Below are positions 27,826-37,616 of a DNA stretch of 64,000 nucleotides, piece by piece (the stretch's first letter is position 1; each line of letters opens with the position of its first letter). The DNA lies in assembly GCF_000186865.1 (NCBI RefSeq), contig NW_008705575.1, positions 678,125 through 742,124 of the forward strand, in the 5' to 3' direction. Made by a program: the position numbers and the translations under genes. Under the pieces are notes generated by a model, which saw only the letters and a program-made list of their open reading frames with translations, did not search any database and was not told the origin of the DNA. This DNA comes from Aureococcus anophagefferens. Taxonomy: Eukaryota; Sar; Pelagophyceae; Pelagomonadales; Pelagomonadaceae.

Positions 27826-28308
27826 GGTCGCGGCGGCGTCTGCGCCAGAGGCGGAGGCCGGCGAGGACTTGGCACCAAGTGGTGGGACGAGCTAAAAACT
27901 CAAGCTTTGGGGCCCTGAAGCCCGATTGCAGTTAAGTTGAAGTGTGTGTGATAGGAAGAAAATCGAAACAGAGCCCGCCGTCGGTCGACCTCGCTGCTGC
28001 GACGGGCGTCGTCGCGCGGGCTGTGTTTTCCCGTGCCCTCGCGCCGCGGCGATCCGGCCGCGAACTTCGGTTCGTTGCCGCAGCGCGCATGCCACCGTCG
28101 AGCTCCCAGGGCTCGCTCGGCCCCGGGGCGCTGCGCGCTGAGAGCGGATCTCTTATGTGACAACGAAGGGGAGGGGGTAGCGGGCCGAGGGTGCGGGCCG
28201 GGGCTCGCGCGCCGGAGGCGGCGGCCACGCGCGGCTCGCGCGACTCGGGTGCTGCTCCGCGGCGGGCCCGCCGCTCGACCTTGGGGCGGCGGCGCCGCGC
28301 GCGCGGGT
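27826..28308. other. Intergenic region, 483 bp, no gene seen
   Basis: Lies between the 5' end of DRG2 and the 3' end of the minus-strand gene at 28309-28937. It must hold the DRG2 promoter and the neighbour's 3' UTR. I see no RNA gene and no recognisable repeat; open frames here are short, GC-driven and without family signals. Confidence 0.5.
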
Positions 28309-28937
28309 CTAGTTGACGACGGACTTGCAGACCGCCGGGAGGAGGCCGAGCGTGCCGAAGGAGTCGGAGAGGTGCTTCGCGAGGCGGCCGCACTCGCCGT
28401 GCGTGATCTCGCCGCCCGTGACGTGCTCCTCGGGGTGCTGCTGGATCGTGCCCTCGGGCCACTCGACGGCGTGCGCGTTCTTCGTGGAGCGGCGCGCGAT
28501 GAAGCCGAAGATGGCACTGCCGTGGTAGGGCACGGGCGCCTCGCCCTCGGCGGCGTTCGTGCAGCTGTGGGGCACGGCGTCGAGGTTGCCGTGGGTCGAC
28601 GTCGACGAGAGGAGCACCTAGGGAGGGTGGGGTTGCTTTCCTTCGCCGCGGACGAACGCGCACGCGGTCGAGTGGCCCGAGGGCACGATCCAGCGGCGCC
28701 CCGAGGAGCGCGTATCTTTCTTTCGCCGCGGACCGGCGTTCCTCTCCACCCCGCCCCCATAGACGAAAACCGGGCTGTGTGTCCAGTCGGACGCGGGCGC
28801 CGGACCCTGTTGATCATCTGGCACTCGCCCTTGGTGACCATGCCGACGACGATGGGGTTGTCGTCGACGGTGATCTTGCCAGCGCTCTCGAGCTGGTTCT
28901 GCGTGTTGCGGCGCGTGAGCTTCGACGTGTTGAACAT
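28309..28937 (-). CDS. Small conserved-looking protein of unknown function
   Basis: Two exons: 28937-28806 (MFNTSKLTRRNTQNQLESAGKI..., ending CQMINR) and 28617-28309 (VLLSSTSTHGNLDAVPHSC, GSAIFGFIARRSTKNAHAV, ending LLPAVCKSVVN). The intron 28618-28805 is GTCCGG...CCTAG. The product is 146 residues with several His and Cys but no motif I can name. The intron contains an inverted copy of part of exon 2. Divergent from the zinc-cluster gene at 29321. Confidence 0.55.
28654..28713 (+). repeat. Inverted copy of exon 2 sequence inside the intron of the same gene
   Basis: These 60 bases match the reverse complement of exon positions 28421-28480 with about five mismatches (shared core GTCGAGTGGCCCGAGGGCAC). 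An 18-bp direct repeat (CTTTCYTTCGCCGCGGAC, at 28636-28653 and 28716-28733) brackets it. The pre-mRNA could fold intron onto exon over about 60 bp. Confidence 0.8.
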
Positions 28938-29320
28938 GGTCGACCTGCGCGCGCGCGAGCGTCGTCAGAGGGCCTGCCGATGCGCTGGGTCGCGGGGGGC
29001 GCTGGCGCGCGCGGGCAAGAAAGCGGTCCAAGCACTTGTGTTCTCGCTTCCTTCGGCTGTGCGGCTGTGGAGGCCCTCTGCTCTGGATCGGCACAGCAGG
29101 CGCCAGCGGCACCGTCGACGGTAAACAGCAGCGAAGGTCGATGCCAAACCTCGGCTGCCCCATCATCGTTGGCGCCGGCAGCGCTCCCGATCGGCATGGG
29201 CAGCGTCGCGCGGCTCGAAGCGCCATCCGGAGCGAGGTGATCCAAGATGACGAGCCACGCGCCTCTGCGGAGATAACGATTTTTGCGGGCGACGTCTCCT
29301 ACCCCGGTTGACGCGCCGCC
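28938..29320. other. Divergent promoter region, 383 bp
   Basis: Between two divergent starts (28937 minus, 29321 plus). No TATA box or repeat stands out. It probably holds both 5' UTRs. Open frames across it carry no family signal. Confidence 0.4.
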
Positions 29321-30528
29321 ATGGTGCTGCTCGAGAGCGAGAAGAAGGTGCGGCGGCGCTGCTGGTGCGGCAGCAAGATCCAGACGGCGACGCTCCCCGA
29401 CGGCAACACGACGACGGACTTCCAGAACTGGCGCGTGTCCTTCGGCGCGGCGAAGCCCAAGCGGAAGCGCACGAAGGTCGTCATGGGCCTGACGAAGGAG
29501 GCCATCGAGGCGGACCGCACGGGCGGCTACCTCCACGAGCGGCTCCTGGAGGTCGTCGCGCCGCAGAATTTCTTCGGGGCCGACTACTACTTCATCGAGT
29601 ACCGCATGCCCGAGGCGCCCTTCACGGTCCGCGTCGCCATCGACCGCGTCGACCAGGTCGTCCGCGCGTACAAGGAGTTTGCGACGATCCCGACGAAGAT
29701 CCAGCGGCGGCTCATCCTCAAGGTCATCCCGCGGGACCCCGACCCGGACACGCCCGTCTTCGACCACCGGCCGGCGAAGACGGTGAAGACTCAGCTCAAG
29801 ACGCGCGCGGCGATGACGCGCTACCTCGTCGACCTCTACACGCGCGACGAGTTCTCGCTCAAGCAGCTCGGCGAGTGCATGACGCACAAGATGCCCGACC
29901 TGCGGGGCGTCGTCCACGACCAGGTCCCGGCCCACGAGAAGGAGGAGCACGACTACCTCATCGCGGCCAACAGGGCAGCAAAAGAGAGCGAAATTCCCAA
30001 CTTCAAAGGCTCATATCTCGGCCGTTTTCCACTCGTTTCGGCTGATTTTTGGACGAGCGATCATCTCTCGGAACGGTCTCGAAGCGTGGATGGTTTTTCT
30101 GGAACGCGCGCGCGCGGAACACTCACGTTGAAGCGACGTTGAATCACCCTTGTCCTGCCCAGGCGGCCAAGGACAAGAACAAGCGGCTCACGCTCGAGCA
30201 GCGCTACATGAGCGACGAGATCGACCTCCTCGCCTACGGCGACCTGAGGGACCCCGAGCGCAAGGAGAAGCGGCTCCACGACATGGCCGTCTACCCGCTG
30301 CCGGAGCGCATGTACACGTGCGTCGTCTGCGCGAAGCCCGAGTCCGCCGTGATCAAGTGCATGGAGTGCAACAACCGCACGTGCCGCGACTGCATGTACG
30401 CCAAGTTCATCAACTGCCCGGACGACCGCGCCTTCGTCCTCCTCCACCACATCTACTGCCTCAAGCTCGGCGAGCCCATCCTCCACCAGTCCAAGCACAA
30501 GCGCGCGCCGAAGAAGGCCGAGCACTAG
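29321..30528 (+). CDS. Protein with a C-terminal zinc-binding Cys cluster, split by an introner
   Basis: Exon 1 29321-29962, exon 2 30163-30528; the introner intron is removed exactly so that DYLI joins AAKDKNKRLTLEQRY. The N-terminus has a basic patch with CWCGSK; the middle is helical and charged (VDQVVRAYKEFATIPTKIQ). The C-terminal cluster is MYTCVVCAKPE, CMECNNRTCRDCMY and a later C/H (CPDD...LLHHIYC), consistent with a zinc-binding domain of B-box or LIM type. The end is Lys-rich. I do not recognise the family. Convergent with the gene at 30625-31586, with a perfect palindrome between them. Confidence 0.6.
29971..30162 (+). mobile_element. Introner IE-1, 192 bp, 200-bp GC-AG intron
   Basis: Begins CAGGGCAGCAAAAG and ends CTTGTCCTGCCCAG. 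Exact 8-bp duplication GCGGCCAA (29963-29970 and 30163-30170). The donor GC is the first dinucleotide of the upstream duplicate; the acceptor is the element end. Splicing restores ATC GCG GCC AAG in frame. Confidence 0.9.
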
Positions 30529-30541
30529 GAACGGGCCGGCC

Positions 30542-30569
30542 TACCATATCCCGCCGGCGGGATATGGTA
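30542..30569. repeat. Perfect 28-bp palindrome between convergent genes
   Basis: TACCATATCCCGCC is followed directly by its reverse complement with no loop. It sits 14 bp after the stop of the plus-strand gene and 56 bp before the stop of the minus-strand gene. It could form a cruciform or a hairpin at both transcript ends, acting in 3'-end formation, or be a site for a dimeric protein. Confidence 0.8.
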
Positions 30570-30624
30570 AACGCCGCTTCAACGTGGGCTTCAACCTCAA
30601 ACCTTGCACTGTTAGGCCTCCGAG

Positions 30625-31586
30625 TCACGGGTCCACGGCGACGGCCTTGGCGACCGGCGGCGCGCCCGCGGGCTCCGGCTGGTCCGCGACGACGACGGTC
30701 GCCGCCGCGAGGGGCTCCGGCGCCACGCGCATCTCGAGGCCCGCCTCGGCGTCGACGTAGGCCGTCGCGACGGGCGGCGCGAGGTAGTAGGGCACGAGGA
30801 CGTACACGGGCGCGCCCGCCGGCGGCGGCGCCGGCGGCGGGCCGCGGCGCAGCTGCGCCATGAACGCGATGATCCGCGCCGTCGTCACGTTCGCGAACGC
30901 GCAGACGCCTGCGCCGCGCGGCGAAATCTCTCTTGAGGAAAAAAAGGGTCGCCGCGGGGACGCGGGCGCGCGCAGGGGCAGAAGTAGCACTGCCAGGCGA
31001 AGAACGAGGCCGTCGTGAGCAGATTGGGGACGCAGAGGCAGCCCGCGCAGGCGCAGCAGGCCCAGCCGCAGACCCCGAAGAGCGCGCGCGGCACCGCGAC
31101 GCCCGTGCGGCAGCCCCGCGACTGGCCGCAGCAGCCCGGGTAGAACGCGAAGAGCAGGAACGCGACGAGGTGGAGGCCCGCGCCCGCGAGGCCGACCTGG
31201 ATCTTGCGCTTCGACTGGCCGAAGACGACGAAGAGCGCCGTGCCCGCGACCAGGTACGCCAGCGCGGCGCGGCCCTGCCGCCCGCCGAGGGCCCGGCACA
31301 ACGCGGCGTCGCACGGCGACGCGATCCCGTCGTCGCGGATGGGGCCGTCGCAGCCCGCGGCCCGGACGAAGGCGCCGGCGCCGAGGAGCCCCGCCGCGCA
31401 GATCGCCGCGTTGACGCCCCAGTAGACGGGGCGGCGGCGGTGCGCGCGGTACCAGCGGTCGTCGTCGTAGTAGACGGTGGTGTTCGAGGGCGTGAACGGC
31501 GACGTCGGCGCGGCCGTCGGCGCCGGGCTGCTCCCGGTCGCGCAAAGGCAGCCGCCCCAGGCGACGAGCCACGCCAGCAAATGCAT
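30625..31586 (-). CDS. Secreted or plasma-membrane Cys-rich multi-helix protein
   Basis: I start at the Met at 31586 because MHLLAWLVAWGGCLCATG is a signal peptide. Four further hydrophobic stretches follow (VNAAICAAGLLGAGAFV, ALAYLVAGTALFVVFG, GAGLHLVAFLLFAFY, LFGVCGWACCACAGCLCV), then FFAWQCYFCPC. A 65-bp GC-AG intron (30909-30973) joins CPC to VCAFANVTTARII. The proline-rich cytosolic tail (PPPAPPPAGAPVYVLVPYY) ends the protein. The many cysteines in and around helix four suggest lipidation or metal binding. Family unknown. Confidence 0.55.
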
Positions 31587-31778
31587 CCGGGCGGGGTCGT
31601 TGTCAGGACGCGGGGCTGCGGGCCATGCTCTTGCAAGAGCGGAATGCCGCAGCGCGGTAAACAACACTTCACGGAGACCTTCACGATTAGGACGGCTCCT
31701 CGCGGTTCAAGGCCTTGAAGTCGGAGGCCGCGCCGACGCTCGTCGCCGTCGCGCACCGAGCCACCCGCAACGAACGCC

Positions 31779-32423
31779 ATGCTGCGCCGCCTCGTCGCGT
31801 TCGTCGCGCTGGCCGCGCTGCCGCGCGGCGCGCCCCTGTCCCTGCGGGAGGTCGCCGGCGCCCCGCTGCGCCTCGTGGGCCTCGGCGGGCGCGAGGAGCC
31901 CTACCTCGTCGAGTTCTACGGCATCATGTGCGAGCAGTGCGACGAGATGCTCGGCCCCATGCGGCGCCTCGAGAAGAAGCTGGGCACGAAGATCCTCAAG
32001 TACGAGGTCTGGAACGACCCCGCGGCCTACAAGCTCATGCAGTTCCTCGACAAGACGCCCGCGGGCCGGAGCCAGTGCGGCGGGCTGCCCTTCTTCTACA
32101 ACCGGAAGACGGGCGCCGTCGTCTGCGGCGCGACGACGGAGGCGAACCTCGAGGACTGGGCCGCGGGCCGCAAGCACGCCGTCGTGCTCACGCCGCCGCC
32201 GTCGCCCGACCAGATCAAGGTCCAGGGCCGCGTCACGGGCGCCAAGGCCCGCCAGCAGCGCGTCGCCAACGAGAAGAAGCGCAAGGCCGTCGAGGACATG
32301 CGCGACCGCCAGCTCGAACCCGGCGCCGCCGCGGGCCTCGGGAGCAAGCTCCCGGCGAACCCGCGGCTGCCCAAGGGCCTCAAGCCCCTCGGCGGCGACC
32401 CGGCGGCGGACGCGGCGCCGTGA
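31779..32423 (+). CDS. Secretory or plastid thioredoxin-fold protein
   Basis: 214 residues. MLRRLVAFVALAALPRGAPL is a signal peptide or anchor. The core EPYLVEFYGIMCEQCDEM places a CxxC redox motif after a strand as in thioredoxins, followed by KILKYEVWNDPAAYKLM and GGLPFFYNRKTGAVVCG, where a Pro precedes the next strand as expected for the cis-Pro loop. The C-terminus is basic and low complexity. Thiol-disulfide exchange on an unknown partner is likely. No intron. Convergent with the Cys-rich repeat gene, which might be a client, but that is speculation. Confidence 0.65.
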   Translation: MLRRLVAFVALAALPRGAPLSLREVAGAPLRLVGLGGREEPYLVEFYGIMCEQCDEMLGPMRRLEKKLGTKILKYEVWNDPAAYKLMQFLDKTPAGRSQCGGLPFFYNRKTGAVVCGATTEANLEDWAAGRKHAVVLTPPPSPDQIKVQGRVTGAKARQQRVANEKKRKAVEDMRDRQLEPGAAAGLGSKLPANPRLPKGLKPLGGDPAADAAP

Positions 32424-32522
32424 CCGCGCGAGCGCGCCTAAGCCGGGAGCCGCGTCTCTTACGGGTCGGGGGGCGGGGTTCGGGGGCGGGGGGTCGGCCG
32501 CCGCGCGGCGCCGCCGGCGGGC

Positions 32523-34440
32523 CTAGCGGCGCTTCCGGCAGTAGCACGTCGCGAGCTCGAGCTTCTTGACGAGGAGGCCCGCGGCGGAGCAGTAGGCCTT
32601 GCACGCCTTGCGCGCCGTGCGGCCCGTGACCGTCTCGTCGGAGGCGAAGGTCTCGCCGTCGATGGTGCACAGCTGGGGCGCGACGTAGAAGGGCTCGTCG
32701 CCGGCGGCGGCGTGGCCGACCGTCGGGCCGAGCGCGCACTGGCCCTGCGCGGCGTTGGCGACCATGGCGACGGCGAGCCCGCCGAGCGTCGTCGCGGCGG
32801 ACCAAAGGCCGACGGCGGAGAGGAGCAGGCCCGTCATGTCGCCGCCGCCGTCGTCGTCGTCCTCGTCTTCTTCGTGGTACCAGCAGCCCTCGCCGTTGTT
32901 CTCGCAGTTCGAGATGTAATTTTCGCACGAGTACCCGTTGTCCCAATGACAGCGAGAATCGGACACGCACGCGTCGTAGTCGTACTGGTACATCGCATCG
33001 CACTTCGGCTCGCAGCCGTAGTAGCTCGCGGCGTTGTGGCCGTACCAGCCGGCCGTGCACTCGTAATTCCAATCGCAGGTCTCGCCCGTGTCCCAGCCGC
33101 AAGTCTCCCCACAGTGCTGCCACGCTTGGTAGTAAAGGCACGAGTCGTCACTCGCGCACGAGTCGTAGTCGCTATGCTTCGCCTCACACTTCATCTCGCA
33201 GGAATCCCCGTTCCACGCACAGTGATCGCTGCACTCCCATTGGCCCTTCGTCCAACACACATCCCGGCATTCGGACCAGGCGGAGGCCCATTGGCACGCG
33301 CCGTCCGCGGCGCACTCGTCTTCGCCGCTCAACACGCGGCAGCCCGTCTCGCAGACGCCGTCCTCGTAGTCCCAGGAGCAGTAGTCATCCCTACACTGCC
33401 ATTCCTCGAATTGGGAGCACGCCGTTTGGCAGCTGTGCCAGGAGTCGATCCACTGGCACAGCGAGCCGTCCGCGTCGCACTCGTCTTCGCTCAAGGTGCC
33501 ACATCCCGCCTCGCAGACGCCGTCCTCGTAGCTCCAGGAGCAGTAGTCATCCCTGCACTCCCATTCCTCCTCGAATAGGGAGCACGCCGTTTGGCAGCTG
33601 TCCCAGGAGTCGATGAACTCGCACATGGGCTCCGCGTCGCACGCGTCTTCGCTCAAGCTGCTGCAGCTCGTCTCGCAGACGCCGTCCTCGTAGGACCACG
33701 AGCAGTAGCTGCCGTCGCACGCCCAGTCCTCCGTGTATTCGGAGCACGCGTTTTCGCAGTTGTCCCATTTGTCGACCCACTCGCACGCATCGTCCGCGTC
33801 GCACCTCCCCTGGAACGCCCCGTGCTTCGCTTCGCAGCTTTCCGGTTCCTCGTAGTCGTAGCCGTCCGGCACGGTCGCGCAGCAGGCGTAGGAGCAGGAA
33901 GACATCGTGGGATAGGCCGGCACGGGATAGTAGCCCTCGACGCACGTCGCGGGCTCGTCCCAGTCCATCGACGCGCAGCAGTCGTTCCCGGAGCTCGTAC
34001 CTACCCGCGCGCGACGACGACATTTTGCGGGGCCTCGAAGTCGCCACGGGACGCAGGTGTATACATATGTCGGAGAAGCAGTCGCGGTGGTCGTCGTCGA
34101 CGTCGTAGCTCCCGTCTTCGAACCAGCACCCGTCGTCGTCGCTGTACTCGCAGCTCGTCTCGCAGACGCCGTCGTCGTAGTCCCAGGAACACTGGTCATG
34201 GCAATTCTCCTCCTCGCGCCCCTCACAAGTCTCCTTACACTCATGCCAGTCTTGCACCCACACGCACCCGTCGTCCTCGCCTGTGTGGAAATCAACCACT
34301 TGTTTGGGAAGTCCCGACCAAACTTACGCCCACATTGAAGTCGGGTTGAAGATTTGATTTCTACACGGGTGCTCGCCGCACTCGTCCTCGTCGCCGTACT
34401 TGGCCTCGCAGCCCGCCTCGCAGACGCCGTCCTCGTAGCG
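32523..34440 (-). CDS. Large Cys-rich repeat protein with C-terminal hydrophobic segment
   Basis: Repeats of about 45 residues with the pattern WxCxDxYCSWxYEDGVCExxC, CxADGxCQWIDSWxSCQTAC. At least six units span 34440-33000, followed by acidic GCWYHEEDEDDDD, a hydrophobic segment (MTGLLLSAVGLWSAATTL) and a final Cys-rich part (LELATCYCRKRR). Exons: an incomplete first exon down to 34377, then 34280-34065, then 34000-32523. Intron 34281-34376 is an introner (96 bp, GC-AG) and 34001-34064 is GTATAC...GGTAG. Both junctions restore the repeat pattern (DECGEDDGCVW; SDICTSSGNDCC). The 5' end is not resolved; the frame fades near 34440-34480. Likely extracellular or cell-surface. Confidence 0.65.
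34281..34368 (-). mobile_element. Short introner IE-2, 88 bp, 96-bp GC-AG intron
   Basis: Plus-strand termini CTGTGTGGAAATCAACC and GGTTGAAGATTTGATTTCTA. Flanks GTCCTCGC and GTGCTCGC match at 7 of 8 positions. On the coding strand the donor is GC of GCGAGCAC and the acceptor is CACACAG. It shares both ends with the 203-bp copy at 2989 but lacks about 115 bp of the body, so it looks like an internal deletion derivative. Confidence 0.85.
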
Positions 34441-34548
34441 AAGCGGCGCTCGATCATTGTACTGTATAAGGCTGCCTTGTACAACAACGCGCCAACATTG
34501 TCAACAAAAGGGGCATGCCGGCAACATCGGCGCCGCCTCTTCCGCAGG

Positions 34549-36228
34549 ATGGCTCCAGCGCAGCTTCGGCCAGCGCTGCTCTCCTGCCTGCTCTCCGGCG
34601 CTGCGGCGCTCTCCTCGTCGATCGCCGCGCCGCGCGCCGCCGCCTCCTGGCGGAGCGCGGACTGGTCGTCGTGCTTCCGGTCGGCGACGGAGTGCCGCGA
34701 CCGGGTGGACCTCGACGTGCTGCGCGGCGCCGTGCCGCCCGCGCTCGAGGGCACGGTCTACAAGGTCGGCCCCGGCCGCTTCGAGGCCGGGGACGAGCCC
34801 TTCGCGCACTGGCTCGACGGCGACGGCTTCGCGTTCGCCGTCGAGTTCAGCGGCGGCGCGGCGTCGTTCGTCGCGCGCTTCGTCGAGACCGCGGGCTTCG
34901 CCGACGAGGCGCGCGCCGGGGCCGTCGTCTGGCGCACGACCTTCGGCACGAACCGGCGCGGCGGCCCGCTGGCGAACGCCTTCGACCTGCGCCTCAAGAA
35001 CCCCGCGAACACGGCGATGCTGCCGCTGCCGGGCCGCGGCGTCGTCCTCGCGCTCTGGGAGGCGGGCCCGCCCCACGCGCTCGACGCGCGCACGCTCGAG
35101 ACGCTCGGCCCGGACGACCTCGGCGGCGCGCTCGCCGTCGGCCCGCCCGGCGCGCTGCCGCTCGCCGCGCCGGCCGCGGTGCCCCTCGCGACGGGCGACG
35201 CGCTGAGCGCGCACGCCAAGACCTGCGCGGCGACGGGGCGCACGGTCTGCTGGTCCTGGCGGAACGCGGCCGTCGGCGACGACCTCGCCGTGCGCATCCT
35301 CGAGCTCGACGCCGGCGGCGCCGTCGCGGAGCGCCGCGCGGCGTCGACGCTCGAGGGCGCCGCGTTCGCGCCGCACGATTTCGCCGTGACGCGCGACGCG
35401 TGCTCCTGGGTCACGTGCCCGACGAAAGTCGAGCCGCTCCCCTACATCCTGGGCCTCCGGGGCCCCGCGCAGACCGCGTTCTTCGACGGAGCGAAGATCG
35501 CCGCGGGCGAGGGCGCGACGGTGCACCGCGTCGGCCGGCGCGGCGGCGGGCCCGCGGAGCGGGTCCCCTGCGCGGGCGCGTACCACGCCGTCCACGTCGC
35601 CGCGGCCTGGGACCGGACGGTCCTCGCGTGCTGCTGGCCGCCGGCGGCCGTCGCGTCCATGGCCGAGCGGCGCGCCGACGTGCTCGGGGACTGGGGGCAG
35701 CTGCTCGCCGGCGACTTCTCGAGCGTCGCGGTGACGCAGCTCGTCCGCTTCGACCTCGACCGCCGCGTCGGCGGCCGCGTCGCGCCCGAGGTGCTCTGCG
35801 GCGGCGCGCACTTGGACCACGCGAAGCAGCACCCGCGCTACGTCGGCCTCGAGGCGCGCTACGTCTTCGCGTCCGCGGGCGACGGCGTCGCCCGCGGCGA
35901 CGCGGCGGACCCGGCCTACGCGGCGCCCCAGCCGCCCCAGGCCTTCGTGCGCGTCGACGTGGCCGGCGCCGGCGCCGTCGCCGACGCGTGGCGCTGCGGC
36001 CCGCGGCGCTTCGTCGACGACGCGGTCCTCGTGGACGTCGGCGACGGCGAGCTCGACGTCTTCGTCGTCGCGCCCGTCTTCGACGCGGCGACGAAGACGT
36101 CGACGATCGTCGTCCTCGACGGCGGCGACCTCGCGGCCGGCCCCGTCTGCGAGCTCGCGCTCCCCGGCGACATGTTCATCCCCTGGGGCCTCCACGGCGC
36201 CTGGGCGCCCAGGCGTAAGCGACGGTGA
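34549..36228 (+). CDS. Carotenoid cleavage oxygenase (RPE65/CCD family)
   Basis: 559 residues, no intron. The N-terminus (MAPAQLRPALLSCLLSGAAA-LSSSIAAP) resembles a signal peptide followed by a plastid transit start. Family segments in order: LEGTVYKVGPGRFEAGD, HWLDGDGFAFAVEF, SAHAKTCAATG, PHDFAVTRDACSWV, YHAVHVAAAW and the final IPWGLHGAW. Four His (in AHAK, PHD, YHAVH and LHG) occupy the places of the iron ligands. Cleaves carotenoid double bonds with O2 to give apocarotenoids. Substrate unknown. Starts about 100 bp from the 5' end of the Cys-rich gene, so a bidirectional promoter is likely. Confidence 0.85.
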   Translation: MAPAQLRPALLSCLLSGAAALSSSIAAPRAAASWRSADWSSCFRSATECRDRVDLDVLRGAVPPALEGTVYKVGPGRFEAGDEPFAHWLDGDGFAFAVEFSGGAASFVARFVETAGFADEARAGAVVWRTTFGTNRRGGPLANAFDLRLKNPANTAMLPLPGRGVVLALWEAGPPHALDARTLETLGPDDLGGALAVGPPGALPLAAPAAVPLATGDALSAHAKTCAATGRTVCWSWRNAAVGDDLAVRILELDAGGAVAERRAASTLEGAAFAPHDFAVTRDACSWVTCPTKVEPLPYILGLRGPAQTAFFDGAKIAAGEGATVHRVGRRGGGPAERVPCAGAYHAVHVAAAWDRTVLACCWPPAAVASMAERRADVLGDWGQLLAGDFSSVAVTQLVRFDLDRRVGGRVAPEVLCGGAHLDHAKQHPRYVGLEARYVFASAGDGVARGDAADPAYAAPQPPQAFVRVDVAGAGAVADAWRCGPRRFVDDAVLVDVGDGELDVFVVAPVFDAATKTSTIVVLDGGDLAAGPVCELALPGDMFIPWGLHGAWAPRRKRR

Positions 36229-36345
36229 GTCGTCCGACGGTGCGCCCAGACTGCCGGGGCCGCGCGCGCGAGCGAGTCTCCGAGTCCGGGGCCGTCACGG
36301 TCGGCCGCGCGCGCGCGCGCGCGAGCCCACACGACGGCGGCGGCG

Positions 36346-37218
36346 TTACCCCAGGAACCCCCCGGGCAGGGCGAGGCAGCCCGCGTCGCAGAGGCCGACG
36401 TCGAGGACCTGGTCCGGGTCGTCGTAGGCGAAGGCCTGGTACTCGAGGCGCTTCGCGAGCTCGTCGTCGCGGCCGTCGACGGCCGTGTCGTAGATCTGGT
36501 CGATCTCGAGGCGGCGGTAGGCGGCGCGCTCGCTGACGGCGTGGGCCATGTCCGCCTCGTCGTCGTAGGTCTCGTGCCACGACTCGTCGTCGCTCTCGGC
36601 GCGCGCGACGTCGAGGTCGACCGCGCGCGCGGCCTTGGCGTCGCCGTCGAAGCCGAAGGCGAAGAGGTCGTAGGCGAAGCGCGCGTAGGGCGCGCCGGAG
36701 TCGTCGAGCATGGACCCGAAGACGACGCGGCACCCCGGCAGGAGCCGAGTCGCGGACTCGGCGTCGAGCGTCGCGCCGTCGACGTAGACGCGCGCGAGGG
36801 ACCCGTCGGAGCGCCGCAGGGCGCGCGCGTAGACGGCGTCGCCGTCGGCGCGCCGCACGCACCGGATCTTCGCGTGCTTCCGGCTCACGAAGGACAGCTT
36901 GCCCGCGGCCTTGCGCTCGTGGTCGACGAGGCGCACGTCGGCCCGCGAGTCGCGGCCCAGGAGCACCGTGGACCCGCTGACGAGCTCGATCTCCCTGGGC
37001 TGCAGCCCGCAGACGCTCCGCAGCACGAAGGCCACGCGCCGCGCCGGCGGGCCGGCCTCGCTCGCGGCGTCGTCGTCGTCGCGGCGCGCCGGCTGCGGTG
37101 CCGGGTGCGGCTCCTCCGGCGGCGGCGCGGTCGCGGGCGCGTCCTTCGCCATCGCTTCGGGCGCGTCCTCGTCGTGGTCCTCCTCGCCGAAGGATCCCGA
37201 CCGCGCCTTCGTCGTCAT
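36346..37218 (-). CDS. FHA-domain protein
   Basis: 290 residues. Acidic, low-complexity N-terminus, then an FHA-like domain at about 60-175: STVLLGRDSRADVRLVDHE, FVSRKHAKIRCVRR and VYVDGATLDA correspond to the conserved GR, SRxH and NG-type loops. FHA domains bind phosphothreonine, so this is likely a signalling or DNA-damage adaptor. The C-terminal region (YDDEADMAHAVSERAAYRR) is acidic and helical, with a hydrophobic end (CLALPGGFLG). No kinase or other domain attached. Convergent with the carotenoid oxygenase gene. Confidence 0.7.
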   Translation of the reverse strand: MTTKARSGSFGEEDHDEDAPEAMAKDAPATAPPPEEPHPAPQPARRDDDDAASEAGPPARRVAFVLRSVCGLQPREIELVSGSTVLLGRDSRADVRLVDHERKAAGKLSFVSRKHAKIRCVRRADGDAVYARALRRSDGSLARVYVDGATLDAESATRLLPGCRVVFGSMLDDSGAPYARFAYDLFAFGFDGDAKAARAVDLDVARAESDDESWHETYDDEADMAHAVSERAAYRRLEIDQIYDTAVDGRDDELAKRLEYQAFAYDDPDQVLDVGLCDAGCLALPGGFLG

Positions 37219-37313
37219 GGATCTACCAAAAGTAGTTGGCCATCGGCTGCCCGGGGCTTTCGCGCCGACGGTGCCGTTTTGGGTGCCGATGGGCTGCCTC
37301 TAGGCAGCGCCCC

Positions 37314-37616
37314 ATGGACGCGCTCGCGTCGCGCGCGCTCCCGACGGGCCGCTGCGTGGCCCTCGCCACGCGCTGCAGCGGCTGCGCGCACCGCGAGGGC
37401 ACGCGGCGCTGCTCGCGCTGCGGCGTGGCGACGTACTGCGACCGGCGCTGCCAGGCGCGCCACTGGCCGGACCACCGGCGCACCTGCGACCCGGCGCGGC
37501 GGCGGCGCCAGCCGCCGAACTACTACGACCTGCGCCAGCGGCGGCCGGCGCCGCCGGACGCGGCGGCGGCGGCGTGCCCGCCCTGCCCGCCCGCGGCGGT
37601 GCTCGAGACCGAGTGA
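37314..37616 (+). CDS. Small MYND zinc-finger protein
   Basis: 100 residues. The MYND pattern is complete: CSGCAHREGTRRCSRCG, TYCDRRCQARHW, HRRTC. The rest is Pro/Arg/Ala-rich without structure. MYND fingers bind proline-rich partners. The start follows an upstream stop closely. Compared with the MYND-Sel1 genes at 15-18 kb, this one has no repeats. Divergent from the FHA gene with under 100 bp between starts. A compact single-domain adaptor is the likeliest role. Confidence 0.65.
   Translation: MDALASRALPTGRCVALATRCSGCAHREGTRRCSRCGVATYCDRRCQARHWPDHRRTCDPARRRRQPPNYYDLRQRRPAPPDAAAAACPPCPPAAVLETE

Noticed and set aside
34441..34510. TTGTACTGTATAAGG...TTGTACAAC as a mobile-element end
   Set aside because: Only a short imperfect palindrome; no matching partner end or duplication. 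It more likely belongs to the divergent promoter.
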